From assembly GCA_013177805.1 (NCBI GenBank), contig JABLXU010000051.1, forward strand, positions 1-64,000: DNA of 64,000 nucleotides. The letters run 5' to 3'. The notes under the pieces were generated by a model. That model was given only the letters and a program-made list of their open reading frames with translations. It was not told the DNA's origin and ran no database searches. A program made the position numbers and the translations under genes. Origin of the DNA: Candidatus Omnitrophota bacterium (GTDB taxonomy: Bacteria; Hinthialibacterota; Hinthialibacteria; Hinthialibacterales; Hinthialibacteraceae). This document shows, piece after piece, positions 36,112 through 44,794 of this stretch. Each line of letters begins with the position of its first letter. Within the stretch, counting starts at the first letter, position 1.

Positions 36112-36343
36112 TCTCTTCCAGCAGATGCGTCCTTTTTTCTGAATGCCAGTTCAACTCTCTTCGAAATGGTTGATGAAAACCACTTCTAAAATTTCCTCTC
36201 CCTCTGGGGGAGGGTAAAGGTGAGGTATTTTTAGAAGAGCCGAGCTTGATGTCCGCCCTCACTCCGTAATAAATGGAATCGAATTTACCTCTTTACCTCA
36301 TTACGTACGCACGATTGGTCCTTCGTGCGCGGAGTGGAAACCG
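36112..36343. other. Intergenic region with repeat A
   Basis: It holds a family A copy at 36192 and a family D-like fragment near 36249; the end must include the promoter and leader of the small membrane protein. Confidence 0.5.
36192..36227 (+). repeat. Repeat family A copy
   Basis: CCTCTCCCTCTGGGGGAGGG followed by TAAAGGTGAGG. Confidence 0.75.
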
Positions 36344-36607
36344 ATGTATCCAAATAAATTTGTAATCCTTACTGCTGTCTTGTTTTTATTCAGCCTGGCG
36401 TGGATCGGTAAAACCCTCAATCATCTGCCCGGTGATATTCTGCAGATGAAACTGGACGCGCAAGAGAAAAAATGGGGAGAATTTTACGCCAACCTGATGA
36501 TCTTCATCTTCTACGGGCTGGGTTCCGTGGTGCTTTTCTTTCTCTTTGTCTGGCCGGTGCTTCAGATCTTCATCCGGGCGGGGAAAGGGCTGATTTACGG
36601 TATATGA
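36344..36607 (+). CDS. Small two-helix membrane protein, hypothetical
   Basis: An 87-residue protein with two hydrophobic segments, about residues 7-24 (ILTAVLFLFSLAWIG) and 50-73 (LMIFIFYGLGSVVLFFLFVW), separated by a polar helix. It ends with a basic amphipathic tail. A GGAGTGGAA site precedes the ATG, which together with the clean composition makes it a real gene. I recognise no family. It is convergent with the CPBP protein gene, with 50 bases between stops. Confidence 0.7.
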   Translation: MYPNKFVILTAVLFLFSLAWIGKTLNHLPGDILQMKLDAQEKKWGEFYANLMIFIFYGLGSVVLFFLFVWPVLQIFIRAGKGLIYGI

Positions 36608-36657
36608 GGGATGGGGCAGGGAGGATGGAGCCGGGTGTTGCCGGGTGGGATGCGAAC

Positions 36658-37584
36658 TTATCGAACAGGGGGATGAATGGCCGTGGTCTTCACAATTCCC
36701 CGGGTTACCAAATAGTTCGTAACCGGGAATATCAACAACATTCCCAGGATGGGAATCACGCCGTTGAAAATGCGGCCGCCGCCGGTCCAAAATTCCGCCA
36801 CCTGGGCCGTGGGCGTGAAAAACGACGCCTTGACCGTGAAATACCAAATCCAACCTCCGTGCAGACCCGCGCCATACCACAAAGATCCCGTTCTCCATAC
36901 GCCGTGGCAAAGCGCCATGCCCACCACGAACAGCCCCGTGGCGTCGGGGAATGGTATGAAATGGCCTGCCATATTGCTCAGTGAATGCCTACAAAGCCAA
37001 AATCCCGCCATCCATGACTCCGATTGAACCGGCAGAACCGCTCCTTTCCCCTCAAGAAAGTGGAGAGATGAAAAAAGCAAACTGGTGACCACCGCGGCTT
37101 TTTTCCAATCCCATGCGCGGCATAACGACAAAAAAATCAACCCTCGGAATACATATTCTTCGATGCCGCTCACTAATCCGCCCCGGATGATTCCCCGAAG
37201 CGCCCGCTGCCAAAACTTACGGTAATCGAATCCAGCCGCGAAATCCCACGCGTTCAGCCCCACATACAGCAGGGATAATCCGGCCAAGAACAACAGCGAT
37301 ACTGTGATCCCCATGACCAAGTTTCGCCATCCGTCCCGTGAGACCGAAAATCCCACCCGCGCCGGGTGGCGCAGTCCCAACGGCCGGCGGCAGACGATCA
37401 ACCCGAGGATAATGACGGCCATCCACACCCGCCGGAAGACACGGTCCGGGCTGTAATCCCAATCCGTCCAGATGGTCATGGCCCGCCAGGTCAGCGGATG
37501 GACCAGGCAGGCGAGAACCGTGGCTGCCGCCAGGAACACGATCACGATCACCCCGGAAGTGAGAATATTGCGGCATTGGCTCAT
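36658..37584 (-). CDS. CPBP-family intramembrane metalloprotease-like protein
   Basis: A 308-residue inner-membrane protein with about eight helices in the CPBP (CAAX protease/Abi) fold. Motif 1 is SGIEEYVFRGLIF (Glu-Glu-x3-Arg), motif 2 is TSLLFSSLHF (Phe-x3-His), and motif 3 is in HGVWRTGSLWYGAGLH; all point to an active glutamic-type protease. Targets are unknown; bacterial members act in processing of prenylated or secreted peptides or in stress responses. The frame extends upstream to 37812 inside the sigma gene; ATG 37584 gives the normal N-terminus but has no binding site (the preceding bases are CCTCC rather than GGAGG), so the start is uncertain. Confidence 0.85.
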   Translation of the reverse strand: MSQCRNILTSGVIVIVFLAAATVLACLVHPLTWRAMTIWTDWDYSPDRVFRRVWMAVIILGLIVCRRPLGLRHPARVGFSVSRDGWRNLVMGITVSLLFLAGLSLLYVGLNAWDFAAGFDYRKFWQRALRGIIRGGLVSGIEEYVFRGLIFLSLCRAWDWKKAAVVTSLLFSSLHFLEGKGAVLPVQSESWMAGFWLCRHSLSNMAGHFIPFPDATGLFVVGMALCHGVWRTGSLWYGAGLHGGWIWYFTVKASFFTPTAQVAEFWTGGGRIFNGVIPILGMLLIFPVTNYLVTRGIVKTTAIHPPVR

Positions 37585-37717
37585 GATAGGAGGAAAGATG
37601 ACACCAACCGCCCCAATCGCCAAGTCCCTGGCAGAAAAATTGCGCTCGTAGCACCCAGGAGAGGAATTGAGCCCTTCGAAAACCAACCGTGCCGGATCGG
37701 TTATGGTGGAAAAGAAA

Positions 37718-37752
37718 AACCGCCGGATCAGGATGGAGGAAATCCGGCGGTT
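37718..37752 (-). terminator. Rho-independent terminator of the sigma-factor gene
   Basis: Eleven-base-pair stem AACCGCCGGAT/ATCCGGCGGTT around a 13-base loop, followed on the minus strand by TTTCTTTT. It lies 23 bases after the sigma gene stop. Confidence 0.88.
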
Positions 37753-37774
37753 GCCCTGGGGAAGGCGAAAAAAG

Positions 37775-38602
37775 TTACGACGCGAATAGCGATTCCATTT
37801 GGGCGCTGACATACGGCCGGCGGAGCTTGTTCATGGCCTGTTCTTCAATCCGCCGGACTCCTTCCGCGCTGAGGCCCAGTTTTTGGCCTACTTTGCGGAG
37901 GCTGAGTTTCTTGCCCCCCTCGAACAAACTATACCGGTGGCTAAGGACTTCCCGCTCCCGGTCGTTGAGAACCTTCATCGCCGCGAACAATCGGTCCTTG
38001 GCTTCGTTTCTCCACATCCGGTCGCGGGGATCTTCGTTTTTTTCGTCGATTAACACCTTCTCGAGCCCGGGATGGTCCTCGTTTACAAAATGAATCGTGT
38101 GAAAAGTCGGATTGTATTCGTCCAGTTCCTCGACTTTTTCCACGGGGAGGTCCAATGCCTCCGCGACCTCTTCGGCCGAGGGTTTTTGACCATGAGTCTT
38201 GATGTAAGAGTCCTCGAAGGATCGGACTTTCCGCAGTATTTCCGTTTTATTGATGGGTAAATTGATCTGCCGGGCTTTTTGTTCGACGGCCCGTTGCATA
38301 TAGAGCCGGATCCACCAGGAGGCGTAGGTGATCAACCGGCAATTCTTCGACGGATCGAATTTCTCCAAGGCTTCGATCAGCCCCAGGTTGCCGTCCTGGA
38401 TCAGATCGGCCAGCGCCAGTCCCTTGTTGCGGAAATTCAAGGCCATCTTGATAACAAAGCGCAGATTGCTTTCGATCAGCCGCTGCCGGGCTTCATTATC
38501 GCCTTGGCGGTATCGCCGCACCAGTTCCCGCTCTTCCTCGGCGGTCAAGGGGTCGGTTTGCGTGTTCGCGTATATCTGATGATTCAGAGAGGCGAAATCC
38601 AT
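37775..38602 (-). CDS. Sigma-70 family RNA polymerase sigma factor (group 2/3)
   Basis: A 275-residue sigma factor without the long region 1.1 of the primary RpoD, so an alternative or group 2 factor. Region 1.2/2.1 starts EEERELVRRYRQGD; region 2 includes NLRFVIKMALNFRNKG, DLIQDGNLGLIEALEKFD and YASWWIRLYMQRA; region 3 is about residues 110-190; region 4 has LNDREREVLSHRYSLFEGGK and the DNA-binding helix SLRKVGQKLGLSAEGVRRIE. Similar housekeeping-type sequences are found in heat-shock and stationary factors; specificity cannot be fixed. It has a terminator of its own, and a TATAAT lies about 110 bases upstream. No anti-sigma gene is adjacent. Confidence 0.94.
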   Translation of the reverse strand: MDFASLNHQIYANTQTDPLTAEEERELVRRYRQGDNEARQRLIESNLRFVIKMALNFRNKGLALADLIQDGNLGLIEALEKFDPSKNCRLITYASWWIRLYMQRAVEQKARQINLPINKTEILRKVRSFEDSYIKTHGQKPSAEEVAEALDLPVEKVEELDEYNPTFHTIHFVNEDHPGLEKVLIDEKNEDPRDRMWRNEAKDRLFAAMKVLNDREREVLSHRYSLFEGGKKLSLRKVGQKLGLSAEGVRRIEEQAMNKLRRPYVSAQMESLFAS

Positions 38603-38908
38603 GAGTTCGATCTCCTCCCGATTGAAATCTATCCGTATCGGGTGTAAAGCAGATCAAACTCCATGCCAAACCTTCCTTTTTGCCACTGCTGGAGAAAAAA
38701 AGCGGTTGGATTATATGACGTAACACATTGGAAATGAATTGGATATATAAAAAGAACTTTGTTCCGGGTCGTGAACAATCGATTGAATTGTTTGAGATTA
38801 GCCTTATGTACCGCAAAGTCTAGGAGGAATAGGGAGGGGAAGGATTCTTCGCAGGTGTGAACATTCGTTCGCAGTGGATCATGAAAGGCAGGTGGCGGAC
38901 GGGAGGGG
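38603..38908. other. Intergenic region upstream of the sigma gene
   Basis: It contains a perfect TATAAT on the minus strand at 38710-38715 with only a weak -35, a candidate promoter for the sigma gene. The rest is AT-rich with no gene, repeat or clear terminator for the glycosyltransferase. Confidence 0.45.
38710..38715 (-). promoter_or_regulatory. Candidate -10 element of the sigma-factor gene
   Basis: Perfect TATAAT about 108 bases before the start codon; the -35 region does not match TTGACA well. Confidence 0.35.
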
Positions 38909-40075
38909 TTACGCGCCGGTGTTTTTTTCCACGGCCATTTGGTAGGCGGCCTCCAATGTATCCCCGTGCCGCTTCCAATTGAACTGGGTCTCCGCTAATT
39001 TCCGGCCCGCCAGCGCCATGCTTTGGCGTACGCCGGGATGCTTCAAGATCCAAACCGCCTGCCGGGCCATTTCGGAAATGTTACGGCAAGGCACGCAAGC
39101 GCCCGCGCCAGTAATCATACGGCGCACGTCCCCCACATCCGATGCCACGACTGGAAGTCCCATGGCCAGGTATTCGGCGATTTTCAGCGGCGATTTCGCC
39201 CGCGTAACATCGTTTTTCTCGAAAGGCGCCAGCGCTACTGTAGCCAAAGACAAATAGCGGGGAATCTCGTCGGCGGGAACATACCCGGTGCAGACGACAT
39301 GTTTTGCCACCCGTAGCTCCTCGGCGCGCTGCCGGACCGCCTCCAACTTCCGGCCCCCACCCACAACCAACAGGGTAGCGGTTTGGATTTCGCGCCGGAT
39401 TTCCTTCAAGGCCTCCACGGCTTGTTCCGCGTAACTGGCCACCTCGAGTTGTCCGTGGTATACCAGGACCGGATCGCGCAGTTGCAGAGCTTCGAACAGG
39501 GTTGTGTCCCGTTCCCGGGGGAAAAACCACTCCACATCCGCCCCCACAGGGGCGTCCCATATGCGATTCTCCTGCACGCTCCATTCCAGGGCTTTGGCGC
39601 GCAAAAATTGGCTGGCGGTGGTCATGGTGTGGCAGCATTTCGGCAGCAAGCGGTCCCATAGTCCCGCGATCCAGCCGGCCAAAATCGAACCGGTCAATTC
39701 CTCCGCGATGCCCTGTTCCCAATCATCCCAATCGTAATGTAAGGGGATTTTCCAAAGGCGGGAGAGGAACAGGGCGGGTAGAGAAGCGTCGGGGTAGGAT
39801 TTCCAGAGATGAATCAAATCGGGCCTGAATTGAAGACGCAGTAAAGATTGAATATTTCTATAAAATCCGGCAATCCGCCGTTCGAGGGGGATCAGGACTG
39901 TGCCCAGGCGCGAAAGATCGACCAGCTCGGGGATGGCCTCCCGGCGGCCGGCATGGGGAAAATCCGTAAGCCAAACGTGATGGCCCCGGCGCAACAGTTC
40001 GCTGGTCTGGCAGATCACGCGGCGGGCACAGGAAACCGAAGCCAAGTCAAAACGTTGAATTATAAGGATTCTCAT
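38909..40075 (-). CDS. Glycosyltransferase family 4
   Basis: A 388-residue GT-B retaining glycosyltransferase. The N-terminal Rossmann half begins MRILIIQRFDLASVSCARRV; the C-terminal donor-binding half has YHGQLEVASYAEQAVEAL, VVGGGRKLEAVRQRAEEL, the E-x7-E motif in APFEKNDVTRAKSPLKIAEY and AMGLPVVASDVG. It transfers a sugar from a nucleotide donor to a glycan or lipid. The frame is open to 40291 across the divergent promoter region, but ATG 40075 begins the conserved N-terminus. It stands apart from the large polysaccharide cluster at 47-57 kb. No terminator is obvious. Confidence 0.92.
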   Translation of the reverse strand: MRILIIQRFDLASVSCARRVICQTSELLRRGHHVWLTDFPHAGRREAIPELVDLSRLGTVLIPLERRIAGFYRNIQSLLRLQFRPDLIHLWKSYPDASLPALFLSRLWKIPLHYDWDDWEQGIAEELTGSILAGWIAGLWDRLLPKCCHTMTTASQFLRAKALEWSVQENRIWDAPVGADVEWFFPRERDTTLFEALQLRDPVLVYHGQLEVASYAEQAVEALKEIRREIQTATLLVVGGGRKLEAVRQRAEELRVAKHVVCTGYVPADEIPRYLSLATVALAPFEKNDVTRAKSPLKIAEYLAMGLPVVASDVGDVRRMITGAGACVPCRNISEMARQAVWILKHPGVRQSMALAGRKLAETQFNWKRHGDTLEAAYQMAVEKNTGA

Positions 40076-40210
40076 AGAAAAAAGAAAATTCTTTCCAATT
40101 TTTATCACTTTTGAGAGGCCCGGGGGCATTATTTCATAAATTTCTTTGCTAAAAAGACTAACGAATCGGGAAATTAACAAAAAAAAGTCGGAAAAAAAGC
40201 AATTTAGGAG

Positions 40211-40239
40211 TTGAAATTTGGTTTGAGTTTCGATAAAGT
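40211..40239 (+). promoter_or_regulatory. Candidate promoter of the dockerin-protein gene
   Basis: TTGAAA and TAAAGT separated by 17 bases. The -35 is good, the -10 poor. The predicted leader is about 66 bases to ATG 40312. Confidence 0.4.
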
Positions 40240-40311
40240 AATCCCGACTGTGTACCGATCTGGGGATGTGTGGTTCCTCATAACTGTACACCTAAAGACA
40301 CGGAGGCACCG

Positions 40312-43300
40312 ATGCGGAAATCCATGACCAAACCAGTCGCACTGCTATTCACGCTTCTGCTTTGCGGTGCGAGTGCATCATACGGTGTGGGTGTGGTCTC
40401 GTTGACGCCCACATCCAACTCGGCGGCGGTTGGGAGCGAAATCGTTTACAATTTGCTCTTGGAATCGGATCAGCCATTCAGCGCGTATCTTCTTCAAGTG
40501 GATTTCAACTCCACGGATGGCGTCACAGTTTCCAGCCCCCAATTTGACATCACCCCGGAATGGTCCAATGCCAATGGCGTGCCTGACCAAGCCCCGGTGA
40601 CCGTGACCCATGTGGAAGGCCAGGGAATTCTCCTGCAATCCTCGTTGCTGGGTCCCAACGCGGCGTCGGCCTTCGCGGGGGTCCCCATCGGGACGTTGCG
40701 GGTGCAGGCCAACACGCCCGGTACGCTCCAAGCGCAAATCGCCGCGGCTAACTTTTTCACTGATGGCCTGGAGAAACCGGAAGGCAGTGACCTGGGGATC
40801 GTGATCGCGCAACCCGCCTCCGTGACCGTCAAAGCACAAATGGTCAAGGGTGACGCTAACGGCAATGGTATATTGGAGATAGGCGATGCCTTGATGATCC
40901 GCCAATTTCTCGCTGGACTGCGGCCGGCCGTTACTGATCCTGTGGCCGCGGAAATTGACCCGATCGCAGGGATTGGCATCGGGGATGCTTTATTCATTCA
41001 ACAAATCCTGGCTGGTCTCCGCCCGGATCCCAATACCTCCACCGACGCTGTGGTGACTCTTCCCCCGGCCAAGAAGCTTCCGGCGGGAATCGAAAATGTT
41101 CAGGTCAACCCTCTGCAAGTGCCTCCTTCAACGATCACGTTGGTCGTCAGCGGTGGTCCTTTCAACGTAGGGGATACCTTTGTGGCCAGCGTAGTGGCGA
41201 ACGTTGGAACCAGCCCCCTCGGCGCATACGATGTGAGGGTTACGTATGATCCAAGTGTGTTGGCGGTGAGCGGTCCGGTGGCGGGCGGCGCCGCCACGGA
41301 ACTGGGTTCCCCGATCGCCAACACCTCCACCCCGGGTGTGATTTTGATGAACGGCTTGAACGCGGCCAGTTTGGATCAACCCACGGGTGAGGTGGAATTT
41401 GCCCGGATCACCTTCCAGGTTGTTTCCACTCCTTCCGCGTCTTCGTCTATTAATATTTCCGTAACTTCTCTTCTCGATACGAGTTTTGGAACAATTAACG
41501 TCACCCCGCTAGCCGCTCAGGTGGCCTTGGCAGGCGGCCAGGTAGAACCGACGGAGACGCCGACGGAAACCCCGGTGCCGACCCCGACGTCTACCTTTAC
41601 CCCGGTACCTACGGAAACGGCAGTAGAGACTCCAACCCCGACGGAGACGCCGACCGCGACGCCGACGGCCACGTTTACTCCGGTGCCGACCGAGACGGTA
41701 GTCGAGACCCCGACGCCGACGGAGACGCCGACGGAAACTCCCGTGCCGACGCCGACGGCTACCTTCACTCCGGTGCCGACCGAAACAGTGATCGAGACTC
41801 CGACGCCAACCGAGACGCCGACCGAGGTGCCGACGCCGACGGCCACGTTTACCCCGGTACCTACGGAAACGGCAGTAGAGACTCCAACCCCGACGGAGAC
41901 GCCGACCGCGACGCCGACGGCCACGTTTACTCCGGTGCCGACCGAGACGGTAGTCGAGACCCCGACGCCGACGGAGACGCCGACGGAAACTCCCGTGCCG
42001 ACGCCGACGGCTACCTTCACTCCGGTGCCGACCGAAACAGTGATCGAGACTCCGACGCCAACCGAGACGCCGACCGAGGTGCCGCGCCGACGGCCACGTT
42101 TACTCCTGTGCCGACGGAAACGGTAGTCGAGACTCCGACGCCAACCGAGACGCCGACCGCGACGCCGACGGCCACGTTTACTCCTGTGCCGACGGAAACG
42201 GTAGTCGAAACTCCGACGCCGACCGAGACGCCGACCGAGGTACCGACGCCGACGGCTACGTTTACTCCTGTGCCGACCGAGACAGTCGTCGAGACCCCGA
42301 CACCGACTGAGGTGCCGACCCCGACGCCGACCGAGGTGCCGACACCGACTGAGGTGCCGACTCCGACGCCGACTGAGGTACCCACACCGACTCCAACAGC
42401 GACGGAGGTGCCGACTTCGACTCCGACGCCGACGGCCACCGAAGTTCCGACGCCCACTCCAACCGCCACTCCGGTTCCGACGGCGGTAGGTGCGGATCGT
42501 GGATTGGTCCTGCTCTCGCAAGACGGAACCGTGGTGCAACGCGGCAAGGACAGCGGGACGGAAGTGGTTCTGGACTACGCGATCGTGGGACGGCCGATTG
42601 ATCTGGAATTGGTCAACAACCAGGTTGTACTCACAACCGTGAATGGCGGGATCTTCCCCGAATCCTTCAAGAAGGACAGTAACGGCGGATCCACGCTCGA
42701 TAATTTGGGCAACATCATCGATATGGAACCGGTGGGGCCGAATGGCGAAGGTTACCTGGTTCTGGACCGCTTCGGCAATGTTCACGCCTACGGCACGGCC
42801 GCCTTCCATGGCAGTGCGGTTTACGAGGAAGAAGTGATTCTCGGGACGTACCGCTTCAAACAAAAACTGCCGCTGGCGGTCGATCTCGAAGTGGTGCCTG
42901 ATCCGGCCAATCCGGCCACGAACCTGGGTTACTATATCCTGGCCTCGAATGGCAAGGTGACGGCGTTTGGCAACGTGCCCGCGATGCCTTCCTTCTCCGA
43001 GGAGTTGGGAATCGGCGCGTTGGCCATGCAGCTCACCGAGAAAGGCTATGCGGTTCTGCTGCGTGATGGATTCGTTGTGGAATGGAATGGTATTGAGTTC
43101 AACACGGTGACCAACGCCATTATCAACACGGTGAATGAACCCGGCGCGGTGGACTTCGTGTGGGCCGATAATACCTACTTCGTCATGAATGAACTGGGCG
43201 AAATCTTCACCAACAAGCTCAGAATCAACAATGATCCGGCTTCATTCCAGAACCTGACCGGCTTCTATGGTTTCTATGATCTCGAACTGGGAACCGTGGG

Positions 43301-43322
43301 CGTGGCCGCTCCGGTGGAATAA
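40312..43322 (+). pseudogene. Cohesin/dockerin/propeller surface protein, interrupted by one frameshift
   Basis: Two frames, 40312-42126 and a second running to 43322, are one gene split by a single missing base after 42084; restoring it gives about 1003 residues. Parts: signal peptide (VALLFTLLLCGASASYG); a cohesin-like beta domain (about 25-180); a dockerin pair (GDANGNGILEIGDALMIRQF, then GIGIGDALFIQQILAGL) with calcium-type Asp/Asn; a second cohesin-like domain (VGDTFVASVVANVGTSPLGA, about 270-400); a Thr/Pro/Glu linker about 310 residues long; and a C-terminal propeller-like region (VVLTTVNGGIFP, YLVLDRFGNVHAYG, YYILASNGKVTAFG). The start has GGAGG upstream. The break may be a sequencing error in the repeat, a real mutation or a phase-variable site. 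It probably acts in cell-surface assembly. Confidence 0.85.
41600..42084 (+). repeat. 252-bp tandem duplication within the Thr/Pro linker
   Basis: Unit one 41600-41851 and unit two 41852 onward are nearly identical over at least 230 bases, offset exactly 84 codons. Both consist of smaller 12-30 bp modules encoding ETPTPTETPT-like runs. The frameshift lies at the right end of unit two. Confidence 0.85.
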
Positions 43323-43388
43323 CGGTTTTTTTCATGATTCGGTCTCAAAGACAAGTCACTAAATAAACCTTGACCTTTTTGGGGGTTC

Positions 43389-44507
43389 ATGAATATGAAT
43401 CGACATCGTCCGCTCCTTTTGGTTCTTGGCATCTTCACCTGCCTGTACATCGTTCCAGTCGTTGCCGAGGCCCAAAATAATGATTACTACGCGCATTACA
43501 ACCGGTACCGCTTTCATGAACTGCAGATGTTTCCACGCTCTGCGGCCATGGGCGGGGCTTATTCCGCGCTGCAAGGCGGCGAGGAAGCACTTCTCGGCAA
43601 CCCCGCCGCATTCGGCTTCCTGGAAAAGCCGTATGTAATGATTGGATTTGATTTCCAGGAAGTGGCCAGCGATGTCACTCTCTTGGATCCCATGTTCCCT
43701 GTGGAAGCCGAAAATGAGTTATGGGATGTGGGAATCGGCGGCGCTTACCCGTTCGACTGGGGCGCGGTGGGACTTCTATACTCCTACCGGGAAGATGACA
43801 TGGGCACGAAAGGCGATGTGTTCGCGTTTCCCGGCTTTATGAACCAGGAAGCCGATATGGAACGCCATCATGTCAGCGTCGGCGCCGGATACCGGATCAA
43901 CGAGCAATGGGCGGTCGGTTACCGGTACAGTTATATCGACTGGGAACTCGACACTCAGTTCAATGTCACGAGGCCGGCTCCGTTTGTTTTTGCTACAGTG
44001 GGTGAAGAATTCCAGGGTCATCGGAACCAGGTGGGCGTTCAGTACAAATTGAACCGCAATCTGGCGTTCGGTTTGGATGGCTATTATGGCCTGGGTGACC
44101 GGGACTCGGACCTGATGGGCAACGCCGATGCGGATTCCTGGTCCATCCGGGGCGGTGTCGCGTGGCGGTTCTTGGAGGATATACCACTTCTTGCCGCCAT
44201 GGACTTGAATTATGAGAACCGCGACCTAGATGGTGGATTAAACGACAACGAGGAAGACTTTTTCAGTTTGCACCTGGGACTAGAATACGAAGCTTATGAG
44301 AACTTGTTCATTCGGGCTGGTTATCGATACGAAGATATCGAGTTCGATTCTCCCTCTACAAATATCTTCGAAGAACGTTCGATCAGCGGTTATTCCGCAG
44401 GTCTGGGATACAAGTATGGTCAATTCAAGATTGATTATGCTTTTGTATTCACCGACACGGCCAGCAGTGACATGGGCCATTATGTCGGATTGGGAATCGA
44501 ATTCTAA
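43389..44507 (+). CDS. Outer-membrane beta-barrel protein
   Basis: A 372-residue exported protein with signal peptide (LLLVLGIFTCLYIVPVVAEA). The mature part begins with a conserved-looking FPRSAAMGGAYSALQGGEEALLGNPAAFGF, the pattern of FadL/PorV-type barrels (about residues 45-75, with AMGGAY ... NPA). At least ten alternating amphipathic strands follow, and the last strand ends in Phe, the classic outer-membrane assembly signal. The family often carries transport or type IX secretion accessory functions, but no secretion machinery is nearby. It lies 66 bases after the dockerin gene, probably co-transcribed, and ends at a strong terminator. Confidence 0.9.
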   Translation: MNMNRHRPLLLVLGIFTCLYIVPVVAEAQNNDYYAHYNRYRFHELQMFPRSAAMGGAYSALQGGEEALLGNPAAFGFLEKPYVMIGFDFQEVASDVTLLDPMFPVEAENELWDVGIGGAYPFDWGAVGLLYSYREDDMGTKGDVFAFPGFMNQEADMERHHVSVGAGYRINEQWAVGYRYSYIDWELDTQFNVTRPAPFVFATVGEEFQGHRNQVGVQYKLNRNLAFGLDGYYGLGDRDSDLMGNADADSWSIRGGVAWRFLEDIPLLAAMDLNYENRDLDGGLNDNEEDFFSLHLGLEYEAYENLFIRAGYRYEDIEFDSPSTNIFEERSISGYSAGLGYKYGQFKIDYAFVFTDTASSDMGHYVGLGIEF

Positions 44508-44794
44508 CGAATTCAGTCCATCTGTTTCGATGAAGAGGGAACCGTCAGGTTCCCTTTTTTTGTGGTTTAATGAGTTCATGTTGCCGAACTTCGTGATCTG
44601 CCGTTCGTGGAATCCCACTTGCCTGCCGGGGTAGTCCATGAGTGAAACGTAACCGCTCATGGCATAATTTGCCATCGGCGGTTGGGACGATATCCACGGG
44701 AGAATAGGCCTGCCAGTGTTCTGGTCTGATTTGAAGAAGGCCGCCAAGAGACTCAGACGATCCAGCATTCTTTATGTTGGAAAGGAATCGGCTG
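44508..44794. other. Intergenic region with terminator
   Basis: It contains the terminator of the barrel gene; the remaining 230 bases hold no gene I can support. Confidence 0.6.
44536..44561 (+). terminator. Rho-independent terminator after the barrel gene
   Basis: Stem AGGGAACC/GGTTCCCT, loop GTCA, seven T. It ends the dockerin-barrel transcript. Confidence 0.95.

Noticed and set aside
41600..42480. CRISPR-like appearance of the repeated GC-rich region
   Set aside because: Units have no spacers, keep a reading frame and encode Thr/Pro/Glu repeats.
41517..42863. 448-codon minus-strand frame rich in Gly/Val/Ser/Arg across the Thr/Pro linker
   Set aside because: Reverse reading of the tandem repeat; low complexity and no start signal.
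44570..44768. Minus-strand frame starting near 44768 (MLDRLSLLAAFF)
   Set aside because: It runs through the terminator and into the barrel gene, with no binding site or known pattern.
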